Assembly (NCBI GenBank): GCA_019925795.1
Contig: CM034304.1
Coordinates: forward strand, 9,301,471-9,365,470
Length of the DNA stretch: 64,000 nucleotides
Direction: 5' to 3'
Origin: Dendrobium chrysotoxum
Taxonomy: Eukaryota > Streptophyta > Magnoliopsida > Asparagales > Orchidaceae
The position numbers were made by a program, and so were the translations under genes. The notes under the pieces are model-generated. The model searched no databases. It was not told the origin of the DNA and saw only the letters and a program-made list of their open reading frames with translations. Of the stretch, positions 10,474-21,700 are shown in pieces (the first letter of the stretch is position 1; every line of letters begins with the position of its first letter).

Positions 10474-10501
10474 CCCCCCCCCCCCCCCCCCCCCCCCCCC
10501 C
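10474..10501 (+). repeat. 28-bp poly-C tract in the 3' LTR
   Basis: A run of 28 C, against 5 C at the same place in the 5' LTR (about 103-107) and 17 G on the + strand in copy B (55256-55272). The tract expands independently in each LTR, or its length is a sequencing uncertainty. Confidence 0.9.
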
Positions 10502-10554
10502 TCGGTTAGCCTAGGGACATAATTAATAGGTTTAATAACCTATTCGCACTTTCA

Positions 10555-11692
10555 ATAATGACACACTCCATGGCTTATAAAAACTAATGCATGTCATTAA
10601 AATAAAGGCTGATACACACAAATAATGCGAATTCTAATTCCTAATGTAAACCCTAATAATTATGCTAAAATTCTTGATCTCTGGTCTCCTTTCCATAAAG
10701 GATAGCGATTGAGCATTCTGGAAACAATCATGAAGATAATTCAATTGCCCTTGAATCTCCCAACTGCCACCATGAAATTCTATCTCTATATTTTATGTCT
10801 ATTAGATTCTGTATGTATCTTCCCCAATTACAAGAAAATGTATCATTTATAACAAACGAAATACACTAGTTGAATAATTTAATCAAACTAGGGATTATGG
10901 TGCTTCTTATTATTGGATTTTTTACGTAAAAATTATGTTTTCATGGAACACTTTTTATATATATATATCTAGGTGTACGCCGGATATTCATATAAAGCTA
11001 AGGCGTTAAACACTTTCTTTTTAATGCCATGAATATTTTTGCGTGCAATAAATCTAAGATATGAATCTTAAGAAAATATGAATTTAAAACACATCCTCTT
11101 CAAAATTTGGACTATAATATATGATCAATCATTTTTCCAAATAAATTATGGAAAGTTCATTTTTAAGTTTACCCATTTGCACTTAACAATTCTATTTCTC
11201 CAACGTGAAAATTGAGTGTCGATGCAGAAATATAATATATATATATAGGATTTAATCTTAAGACATTGATAACAACTAACAAAATCTTTGCCAACTTTTT
11301 TTCTTTTTCATAATTTATAGCCTATGTTAACCCTTTATAATTTATTAGTATTGATATATTTGACATAATATGTTAAAGAAAAAAATTGTTGAGGATGAAT
11401 TTTAAAAACATTAAATTTACATTATGATGATTATAATACATATAATTAATGAAAAAAATTTATTACATACATCTCAAAGTGAAATCTAATTATTGTGAGT
11501 ATCATTATATAATTTTTCCCAAATAAAAATAATACTTGAAATGTCATTGAATTTTCACTTTAATCAGGCATAAATCTCAATGCATATTTAAATTGAAAAG
11601 TCTTAAAATTAAATTCAAGACCATCAAACTTATAGTTAAATTGAACAACTCAATAAGATGAACCCAACAATATCAAAAATGACGTAGTCTAA
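10555..11692. other. AT-rich intergenic DNA
   Basis: No gene or clear element is seen. Short AT dinucleotide runs occur at about 10960 and 11230. Confidence 0.6.
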
Positions 11693-11814
11693 GGCTTCGT
11701 TTGGGACGGCTTTTTTTATTGCATCTTAAAATAGAGTTTTAGTATAAAAATTAAAATTTTTTAACTAAAATTCCGTTTTAAGAAGCAATAAAAAAAGCCA
11801 TCCCAAACGATGCC
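11693..11814. mobile_element. PIF/Harbinger (Tourist-like) MITE, 122 bp
   Basis: Terminal inverted repeats of about 35-40 bp start GGCTTCGTTTGGGACGGC and end with the inverse GCCATCCCAAACGATGCC. The element is flanked by the 3-bp duplication TAA (11690-11692 and 11815-11817). It has no coding capacity and would depend on a Harbinger transposase in trans. Confidence 0.9.
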
Positions 11815-11821
11815 TAAGTTT

Positions 11822-12110
11822 GAATAAGCCCAGATCGAGTACTTGAAGCATAATTGAAAATCTCAAGGTATTAATTGGATGAACAAATGATCTCCAAATT
11901 TAGCATTCTTATAGTCAAATCGGCCATCTTGATGAGACAAATCCAATGAGTCCAAGTTTGTATATTTTCGATATCATTAAGACACTTAAATACTAAAAAT
12001 TTATAATTGAGTAAATCAATATAGACCGTCTGATGAAGTGATCCAGAATGTGGCCATATTTATGAGTCACGTCATACTAAAAATATATATAAATAGGCCC
12101 CCATTCACTA
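11822..12110 (+). repeat. Diverged fragment of the LTR family seen at 38393 and 42603
   Basis: Stretches such as TTATAGTCAAATCGG, GAGACAAATCCAATGAGTCC and GATATCATTAAGACACTTAAAT match the U3 half of the + strand copy at 42603-43560. A TATATAAATAGG box at about 12084-12095 corresponds to the promoter of that LTR. The rest of the LTR is not recognisable. Confidence 0.7.
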
Positions 12111-14297
12111 GATGAGGGTAACCCTTGTCTGAACCCAAGAGAGCTCAAATGCTTGAAGTGTCACAACCCAACACGATATACCCCATAGACAGAATGGGTC
12201 ATAGCGTGTAGAATGGTGAAATTATAAAAACCTCAAGATCAACTGGAGAGAATTGCAGAACTTTCAAATAATTTATTGACCATAGATCAACTAAAAATTT
12301 CAATTAAAATAGATGAATACTCATTATACAAAGCTTTTTTATTCATTTTAGAAATATTTACAATCAAAATAATAATATATAAATAGTACAAACTCAGACA
12401 GCACATAGTAGATCAAAGAAGCCAATGGCTATCAAAAATCATCTAATATGCATATAAAAAGTCAGATCTTAGAACCTGCAACTTACTTTTTACTCAGTTT
12501 GACCCTTTCTTTTATCCTAACCTGAAATAGACACAAAAAATAGGTAAGAGCAACCATAGCTTAAATACTAAATATTGACATATTATATTTATCTCAAAAT
12601 AGATCAAAATTTTTTAATACTATTTTATATCTTGATATGCAAATACAAATTATCTCCTTAAATCCTCTAAATAAATCCAATTAGTAAGTAAATTTATTTA
12701 AATTACTATTATTATTACAAATACCATAAATAATAAAAGAAATAAAAATTCAGTTTTTAAAAAAACTTGTTATGGCAGCACTCCTACAAAAATGCCCTTG
12801 TCATATCAGAGCATCGTAATCATGCTGGCATGATAGGTATTTTTTAATATTATCTTATAAAAAATAATATGAATATTGAAGATTGGAGACAATATAATAA
12901 TATATATTTATTATTAAATTTAAATGAAAATAAAGTGGGGTGTGAGAGCCAGCGAAGCGCATGATGATTGGGTTGGAAATTCAACCCCGAGGAGGAACAA
13001 TTGGAAGATATGGCCGCATAAGAACCATAATTTTAACAGCTGGACACCTTCTCAATCCCACCTACTTTTTTTTTTGAGGGGGAGTTTGGCAGCCGTTAGC
13101 CTCCGTCATCTCTTGCAATCTACGAAGAAGTCGTTAGTTTGTACTTTAAAATTTTTAAATTTAGTTTTTTTAAGTCATAGTTAGTATTTATTGAGATTAA
13201 AAATATCTCATCAACTTTGTCAAACATGTTTTTTATTTGTGGGAGAATGAATTTTGAGGCATTTATGATTTAAATTTAGCTATAAATGTTCAAAGGAGTT
13301 CATATGAAAAAATAAAATATATCATAAAAATTATGAGTTTATTTATGATTTTTTTTTCTGATTATAATTATAATTATAATTTAATTTAATTTGGCTATTA
13401 ATTTCTAATAACTTCAAAAAAATTTATACTAACAAAAATTTTTTAAACAATTTTAAATAAATTTATTTTTTTTAATAATTTTACAATCAATTTTTAAAAA
13501 GCTACAATCATCCCAAACAAACTATATATAAAAATAAATTTAAAATCAATACTTTAGATTTAAAATTAACATAATATAAATGTTTCTATACAACACTAAT
13601 TCCAAACAAATTCAATAATTTTTAAGTCCTTCCTGATATAATATATATAAAAATATGTTAATACACTTATTTAGAATTATTATTCAGTCAACAGATGCCA
13701 TTTATTTAGAATTTTCTCTTTGAGAAGATGTTACATTAATATTTCTCCCTTCGCAACTCATAAAAGCTAAAGCTTTACATGCTAATCTTTTATCTCAGTA
13801 TACAACCAAATCCTTTTTCTTGGGCTTAAAACAAAGCTAACCATCGAACAACTGGAGAAAAAAAAAATCATAAAATTGACAAATAATTGGAATAAATTTA
13901 ATTATGCCACTAATGGTGAGCGGCTTTCAAAACAGTAAAATTAATTAAGTCGCAGCAGTAAAACTATATGCCATAAGCAAATGTGAAATAAATCTCTCAT
14001 ACAAACCCTAATAATCTATATACAATGATAAAGCTATGTATAATACACCCCAAAAAAAAAAAAAAAAAAAACTTATTGACAGCTTAAAATTCATTTGTCA
14101 GCCAGACAGAAAAATGTCAGGATAACATATAATAGCTCGGGCCCAACACATGGACATCATTGCAAACACAGGAATCCCTTTACAGATAAAATAAATTATA
14201 AATCTAAAACAGCCAAGAAGCCAAACCTTGGAGCTGTCCCAAGAATTCCAAACGCAAGAAGTCCAATATCAAAAGACAGGTGATTAGTGGCTCTAGT
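12111..14297. other. Non-coding AT-rich DNA with possible LTR scraps
   Basis: A segment starting TGTCACAACCCAACACG (12159) resembles LTR starts common in plants, but no partner LTR was found. A 20-bp A-tract lies at about 14053-14072. Short ORFs here show no recognisable protein. Confidence 0.4.
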
Positions 14298-14590
14298 TTG
14301 TTAAAGGTCAGTAAGTATGATGGGTTGATTGAGATTAGATTAACAGGTCTTCTTTTTGAGTCATTTGATTCATAAATAAGTAATGGGTATTAAGGATTAA
14401 TAGGTACTTTATATGTCTAAGATGTCTTTGTATCCTTATAAATACTCTCTGTTGGAGTATTATGAAATGATGAAATGAAATAAGGTAAATCTCCTTAACC
14501 TATGTTCTGGTAGCGTCTTTCTCTATCCCACCTGATTTTTGGAGTTGCCGGCAACCTATAATCTATTGTTTATGGCTCGCCTAGTAATGA
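14298..14590 (+). repeat. Possible short LTR or promoter-bearing repeat
   Basis: It begins TGTTAAAGGTCAG and contains TATAAATAC (about 14438), followed by a pyrimidine-rich leader and TTGCCGGCAACC. This looks like a short copia LTR, but a second LTR, a PBS or a target duplication was not identified. Confidence 0.25.
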
Positions 14591-14799
14591 GTTCGCATCA
14601 ATGATTATTTGCCTATAAATTAAATGGCTCAAAAAAACCGGTTAATCTAATCCTAATCTAATCATTATATTTATTGACCTGAACATAGTTTGACCGCATC
14701 ACATCGCTTGCTCAGCAAAACCGTCATTTAGCAATATCCTAATAGTGTGATGGCCAAGTGGTATGGAACTTTTGCCCCTTACAGTTAGCCCAATCTCGA

Positions 14800-14955
14800 G
14801 CCCACTAATCTATTAATTTCAAACAAATTGTACTTCAATGCCAACACATTATCAGTCATCTTCACGTATCAATACCAAGAGCAAGTTCTTGAATTTCAGA
14901 GATATCTTCCCACCCTCCACGCACAGCTCAGTACCTGTCACCACCTAGTTGTAGC
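14800..14955 (-). pseudogene. Duplicated 3' end of the MACPF gene
   Basis: This copies 14973-15128 with an offset of 173 bp. On the minus strand it reads VVTGTELCVEGGKISLKFKN and then LLLVLIREDD and a stop, paralleling the true C-terminus (VVTGAKLCVEGGKISLKVKY, then SLLVLINEDD). The duplicated unit also includes about 50 bp of 3' flank (CAAACAAATTGTACTTCAATG versus CTAACAAATTGCACTTAAGTG). It lies beyond the normal stop and has no splice site of its own that I can identify, so it is most likely a non-coding relic in the 3' UTR or flank. Confidence 0.75.
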
Positions 14956-15024
14956 TGAGTAGTTGGGAGCTTTCGCACGCTAACCTACTAACTTCTAACA
15001 AATTGCACTTAAGTGCCTACAGAT

Positions 15025-15705
15025 TCAGTCATCCTCGTTTATCAAAACCAAGAGCGAGTATTTAACCTTTAGAGAGATCTTCCCACCCTCCACACACAAC
15101 TTAGCACCAGTCACTACCCAGTAACCTGGAAGATCATCTGGACCTCTAGCTATCTCAGTAGTGTCCACAAACCTCGCAAGTTTTGGAACTCGGAATGGTG
15201 TAGGTGGTCCACCAGGAAAGACTGCAGAATTCACTTCAACCTTTGGCTTTGGGGTTGGTAAAATACCGGTGCTGAATCTCGAGCTAATGAAAGCTGAGAT
15301 GGAGGCTGACTTCCTTGAGATACTGCTTTGGCCATCCCATTCTGAACGACGAATTCTCATTGACGCTATGTGTGAAAAGCCAAGTCGAAGGAAGAGTACT
15401 CTCCTGAAGCCAATCTCTCTCACCACCAGCCAAGCTTTGGTTACAATGGAGGCAGTTTCATCTAAGTGAGCTCCACTGTACTGAACTGGAGCAGTACAGA
15501 CATGAGATAGGAGAGCCCACTTGATTGGTTCAAAATATGCTCTTTGGTTGGTATTAATGTCTTCGGTTGTGTGAACTTCGTCGTCACAAAGTTTGAAAAT
15601 GCTGGGGAGAGCACAAAGGTGCTGTAGATGAATTGCTAAGCAGTCGTTCCTTCTGCCTTCAAGGTAGAGACGAATCCCAGTCACTGGTCGTCTCCCTGAA
15701 TCAAC
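15025..15705 (-). CDS. MACPF gene exon 6 (terminal)
   Basis: Acceptor TTTTACAG|G, then VDSGRRPVTGIRLYLEGRR. 226 codons and a TGA at 15025-15027. It contains the conserved C-terminal plant MACPF region (GAHLDETASIVTKAWL, RRVLFLRLGFS, PGYWVVTGAKL). Its last 31 codons are duplicated just downstream at 14800-14955. Confidence 0.92.
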   Translation of the reverse strand, partial: VDSGRRPVTGIRLYLEGRRNDCLAIHLQHLCALPSIFKLCDDEVHTTEDINTNQRAYFEPIKWALLSHVCTAPVQYSGAHLDETASIVTKAWLVVREIGFRRVLFLRLGFSHIASMRIRRSEWDGQSSISRKSASISAFISSRFSTGILPTPKPKVEVNSAVFPGGPPTPFRVPKLARFVDTTEIARGPDDLPGYWVVTGAKLCVEGGKISLKVKYSLLVLINEDD

Positions 15706-18700
15706 CTGTAAAAGAAGTTAATACTGAATATGGTTCATCAAGTCCAAATAAAATTGTAAACTCGACGTTTAAAGAGGTTGCACTGTTCTAACCACGAACT
15801 TCTTCAACTGCATTGAATATTGTGCGATAACATGATATTAAATGAGTGGGACTGAATAGTTCTAACTATAATCATTAACATCAACATGAGAAAGAATAAA
15901 TGATCTTTAGATTTTCTTTTTGGTGTGTTTATTTAAATTTCAAAATTTTCCAGCATTCAATTTAGCCCCCTTCAATTTGCCAAAATCTAAACCAATTCTC
16001 TCCTACCATTAACTAGCCAATTCTTTGCATAGGCCATTTCATTAGGACATTTTGAACTTTTTAGGAGCAATTTCACTACTTAATATCAGTTCAAACTAAT
16101 TACATTAATCATAAATAAGACCAAAACGCCCCCATAGAAAGCTCCCCTTCACCAGTTTTCATCCAAATAATGAAATGCCATCACTATGATTAAATTGTTT
16201 AAGATTTGTAAAGTTAAATGATTAATTGAACACCTAAAAATATATCTATTGACCATTTTCATCATTTGCTCACGTGAAAAAAAAAGCCAATTGCAAATCA
16301 TGCAAGAATCATCCCTCTGAGAGAGGAGTGTTAAGTCGAATACATAACAAGAGGAATGGGAAAATTGGCAATAAAATTATGAGCTTCAACAACAGTACAA
16401 TAATAACAACAACAATATTAAGCCTTTGTCTTACTACATGGGATCGGCTGCATGAATCATTTTTCTCCATTGTGTCATGTTAAGAGTCAAATTCTCATTT
16501 AAATTTAATAAAATAATATCATTTCTAATATTTTCTAGCCAAGACATTTTAGGTCTACCTCTACCTTTATTAACATAGGCCCAAATCCGATACATCTCTA
16601 CTCTCCTACATTAGAAGGCCAAAGTTTTATGTGACCAAACCATCTAAAGACAACTTTCTCTAATCTTATCTGCCACTGGAACTACTCCAACCTTTTCATG
16701 TATATACTCGTTTCACATTCTGTCTTTAAGAGTGAAACCACTCATCCACCTGAGCATCTTCATCTCGGCTACACTTAACTTAATTTCATGCTTCTCTTTA
16801 ATGGCTAATAATATTCTATGCTATAAAGTAATGCAGGTCTCACCACCATCATATACCACCATCATATAGAATTTTCGCTAAGTTTGAGGGGTACCTTTCT
16901 ATCACACAAAAGGCAAGAGATTCAACAACAGTCTACAGCATAATTTACTATTGTCACTTGATAAATATCCTTTGCAAGTACTGTTATCATGACTCCAAAG
17001 AAGCATTAAATGACTTTTTAAATTGCAGGACAATCAGTTATGAATAGATTAGAATCCAAAGCTCATGCATAGAGAAAAAGCGAGTGAGATATGCTTCCTA
17101 CAAAAGTCTGCAAGTAGTTCTAAATGAAAATTCCCCAATTTCATCCAAAATAGTTGATGAAGAAAACAAAAGTTATCTGCAAACTTGAATGAGGCACTCA
17201 ATTTTAATTTCGGTAAGGGCCGATACCAAGCCCAAAAGTTGGCCATCTTACTTCATATAAAGAGAGATAAACCAAAAAAATACTTAGAATTAATATATTC
17301 TTTAACTAGTGTAATCGTGTTTGGGTATGAGAACACAAATGATGGAGATTTACATAATACTACAAAAAAATTCTCTATTTTACATATTTTACTATATACC
17401 ATCAAATCTTCTTCGTACTAAGAAAATACCACTTTGTTTTAATCATGACTAGATTAACTGTCACAATGAAGACGTGCAAGCATCCAACATCCATTGTCCC
17501 TGATTAAACTATAAAACAACAAAAATATATATACTCTTACTAATCATCAAAAGCGGTTGTCCCCACAGTGAAGTTGATGCCGCCAACGAGGGAAGACAAT
17601 TGGCTTTTATAGAAAATTTTGATCTTTTTTTTTTTTTTAATTGAAGTAGGGTGCCTTTTTTTTAAGAAATAAGTTGCTCAGAATATAAATTTGGAAAGAT
17701 TTGAGTCATATACAAATCAGTCTCCCTCAAAAGAAAGCCAAAGATAATAAAGTATTAAACAACAACAACAACATCAAGCCTTTATCCTACTATGTGGGGT
17801 CGGCTACATGAAATTTTTTTTTTTTTTTCATTGTGTCCTATTAAAAGTTAAATTCTCATTTAAATCTAATAAAGAAAGGATATTTCTAGTATTTTCTAAC
17901 CAAGCCTTTTTAGGTCTACCTCTATCCGAAAGTATTAAACAACATTGGCAAAAAAATCATTACACCAACTTATTTCTTCACGTAAAAGTTTGAAACTAAA
18001 GTGTACTGGTGAACAGCATCATAAAAGTTTGAAACTAAAGTTTTGTTCCCTGAATTGCTTACATTTTAAGAAGACAATGAGCTCTCAAGAAACATAGAAA
18101 TACCTGGATATTGTTAACATGAAGTTTGGGACCCAAGAGAGTGAACTGAAGGGATGGTAAACCACGCTTCCTATGCTGTGGACCAAGAAGGAGTTCACCA
18201 AAAGCTGGAGCCCATTGACGTGGCAACTGGAACTCCAAAAATTGAGCAAGTTCCTCAATAGGTGGCTTGTCTGAATAATAATGTTGACCACACACTTTCC
18301 ATCAGATATCAATGAATAAAGAAAAAAGGGCCAGCAAAATAATCTACATATGGATTCTTTAAGAAAAACAATCCTACCGTACATGATAAAAGGTTTAGTA
18401 CCCAAAAAATATATATATATGACATATGGTCCTAATTTTGATGTAACATGCAAAACAAAAATGATGAATAAAATAATTAAAGTATTTGTTATATTCTCAT
18501 TTTACATCTCAAATATTCTATATTCTCATTTTACATCTCAGATATAAAGAATATTGAAGAATATGATGTGCCTATTCATGTTTACATAATCCTACAAGGT
18601 TACACATGATATATGCCAAAGTCAAGTGAAAATTCCTATGTTCAGAATCATGCAGTTCAAGAAGACCCTTAAGCAGGGGCTTAAGTAAAGTTGTAAATGA

Positions 18701-21700
18701 GTTAAGCTGAGTTTGAGTTGCCTCTCATTTGAGTTACGTGGGAAAAATAAAATGATTTTATGTTTCAGCTCGAACTCGATTCAATGATGAATTGTGACAA
18801 AAAATTTAAATAAAATTGTAAAAATAATTTGAAATTAGTAAAAGGAAAGAAAGGAAATAGATTTTTTACTTCTCATTTTCCCTTAAATTTTAGTAATTAT
18901 ATAAATATATATATATAATACCTTTGTTTTAAACAAGCCTAATTGAGGCAATGAGGCCAGTATATGCTTGGCTCATTAAGCTCACATCAAGAACTGCTTT
19001 TGTGTTTTAGCTTGAGCTGCCTCACGAACCAGTATAGCTCGGCTACACCCTTAATCCTTAAGAGACTAGATATAAGGATACCATTTTGCATTTTTTTTTA
19101 TTCATGTCTATATCGTAAGGCTAATATATCACAAAAAGCATTCAGCAGATCTCAATTTGATAATATAATGTACTTGAATAATTTGCAAAGATGATACGTT
19201 GAACCATCTAAAAAAGAATATAATTTTTCGTTCTCTTAATAGTATGAGCACCCTAAAATCAAAAGCCAAAAGTTCAAAGTTTGAACAAAGCATAGTTCAT
19301 AATATAATAAAAATATGGTATATTTACATCTATAATCTTTTACTTCGAACAAAAACTTGAGAAATTAACTTACAACGAAGGTACAGGTTTATAGCATGTG
19401 TTAAGAATCCACTTCCACGAACACCATTTAATAAAGATGCAATAGGAATAAAAGACATTGATATCGCATCGGGGGCATCAGAAATAGTTGAAAGCCACCG
19501 GCTATGACTTTGATTAGTGTTGATTCCTCCTCTTCTAACCTGAATGCTAACTATGTCCTGCAGAAAGTTGGGAATGTTTACAAAATAGTGTTAGCATCCT
19601 TGATAGGCCAAGCTTCACAAGAAGCACAATTCAATTTAAAAAATCTTACATCTTTCTTTGAGTGAGATAAAACAGTCGACCTCAAAGAGTTAAACAAAGC
19701 TGCATTACGTTCCAGATACATTAACTGATTGTCCTGAAATTGCCACATGAACTACTTTAGTGATCATGAGCATGGATCCAGAATACGTTTAAGCATGTCT
19801 TCATCAAAATCAAACTGACTAGTGCTGATAAATAAATGATTACAGATTTAAAAAGCATATGGGCAAGTAGATGAAATAAAAGGTTGAAAGTCCAATTATT
19901 AAGACCACCCATGTTATTTTGATGAGTAAATACTATAGTAACTATACTATACATCTATCTTCAATTTTATGAGCTAGGTTCTATTGTGAAGAAGTTCAAG
20001 GGCTACAGTAATGAAAGGATGACAAAAGAGCTGAAATTTGTCCACTAACATGCTTAAATTAATGGGCTTTCATTATTTATATCTTTTCTTAGGCTCATAG
20101 GTAAGAATAACTAAGATGTCAAGTCATTCACGCTCATATCATCTAATATAGCTAAAGGATTGCACTTAACCTTGATTTAATCAATAGGGTCCCAAAAAAA
20201 TTAAACAAATGAGTTAGGACCACTTGATTCCTTGAAATAAGCAATTTTGGATTAACTCAAGAAGACAAGATATAATGGCCCAATTAAGATCAAGCAACCC
20301 AATCAACAGATTCAACATAAGCTCATCCAACCACATTGACTCGGTGAGGTTCATATGAATATGAACAATCTACTCAGGTAGGGCTTGACCAGTTAATTCT
20401 GGACAGAGTTTGGTGTGAAATTAGCCAGCCTTCTCAATAATGGGATGCGGCTAGCTTCAGTTGGCCAATTAGGTATGAAACTGGCTATAGATTGACTTGA
20501 TACTACAAGTTCCAACTTATTTCACCCAGCATATGCATATATTATTATTTGAATATTTTGAAATCCTAAGCAAACATTACACAGTTTCAGTTGCAAGCAA
20601 ACTTGCTAGAGTATATTAACATCCTTTGCTAAAGCTATTCAACTATTCTTACCAAAGTGATGGACTCCAAGCTCTCTCTTGCTTCAGCATTCACAGGTGT
20701 TTTTTTCTAGCCATTTGAGCTCCAACTTGTTAAACCTCCTTTCATGTACATTGAAGGAGTTATATGAAGTTTTTATAAACATCCCTTCCATTTTGATTGT
20801 CATTTCTTGATATTCAAATAATACTTGCATAATGCTTTCACAACATACATCTAGATATCTAAGTATCTTGACTTGCTAAGTTAGTAATTTGCATGTTGGT
20901 TATTCTATGTTCTTTTTTATTATTTTTACTCTTGCTAAAGTTATTTTCTCTTCTAATTTTATATTTTTCTTCCTGTGTGAGAGTTGAACTTGAGCTCATG
21001 AAAAAGGTTGGTCCTCTCCAAGTTGAAAAAGAGGAGTAAGGCAAAGTTTGTCCTTCACAACTTGAAAGGTGGTATTGGAACTTTCAAGAGGGCTAGAAAG
21101 TGACCATAGGCTTATGACGAAGGTGAAGCACTCTAAATCATGGCGCCTTTATTTGAAGTTTAATTTTCTTGTCTTTATATTTCCATCTATTACTCTTAAA
21201 CAATACTTATATTATGGCCACTGGAACCATACTCTCAACCAATAAGTGATAGCAAGGCCTAACTCTCCTAAAGGAACTAAAATTCAAGAGAACATATAGC
21301 ACATCCTAAATATTGCCTTGAGGGCATTGAAAGCGCCTAACAACTTTAATAACATATATTATCGTAATATTCCACATCACCCTCACTTAGAATCACCCTC
21401 ACTTAATGAATCAATTTTTTATTTACTTATATCCAAATATTTTTTGTGAAAAGTTTTCATCACCAAAATGAACTCCCATGTGCATTATTAAGGGTGACAA
21501 GTTACTCTCAATTGTAGATGTTATATAAGAGGAGGTTTGAGGCCATTACATTGATTGAGAATATTTAATTTTATGATGAATCTTCCGATCAGTATCACTT
21601 GAATACTTTGAATTAGGAAAAAATAACATGTTCTATATAACTATCATCAATGTACATGTTATAATTTAAGAAATAAAAAAAGGCCCAAGATAATCTCTTG

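Larger units (their letters stand above)
1..10554 (+). mobile_element. SIRE-like Ty1/copia LTR retrotransposon, copy A (degenerate)
   Basis: The order is LTR end, initiator-Met PBS, gag, protease, integrase, reverse transcriptase and RNase H, an extra ORF, polypurine tract and 3' LTR. Integrase before RT is the Ty1/copia order. The long gag coiled coil, LTRs of about 1.8 kb and an additional ORF after pol point to the SIRE lineage. The 5' LTR is cut by the window edge, so only the 3' flank is visible (ATAAT after 10554). The last 153 bp of the two LTRs differ at roughly 17 positions (about 11%), and gag-pol has many stops and frameshifts, so this is an old copy that cannot move by itself. Copy B at the right end of the window is a related member in the opposite orientation. 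Confidence 0.93.
8751..10554 (+). repeat. 3' LTR of copy A (1804 bp)
   Basis: It starts TGTTGAGA after the PPT and ends CTTTCA, matching the end of the 5' LTR before the PBS. In order it holds a U3 with 107-108-bp tandem repeats full of GTAC palindromes (9049-9715), a TATA box (9769), 39-bp tandem repeats (10013-10128), three 19-bp spaced palindromes (10359-10409) and a C-tract. The first R nucleotide is probably about 30 bp after the TATA box (inference). Confidence 0.92.
15706..18103 (-). other. Intron 5 of the MACPF gene
   Basis: 2398 bp, GT-AG. It contains two 5'-truncated LINE copies in the sense orientation (16397-16920 and 17764-17928) and otherwise AT-rich sequence. Confidence 0.85.

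Noticed and set aside
12924..13184. 86-codon ORF
   Set aside because: Low-complexity surroundings and no recognisable domain; likely chance.
14744..14815. tRNA- or SINE-like sequence (TGGCCAAGTGG resembles box A)
   Set aside because: No convincing box B, no cloverleaf and no poly-A tail or target duplication.
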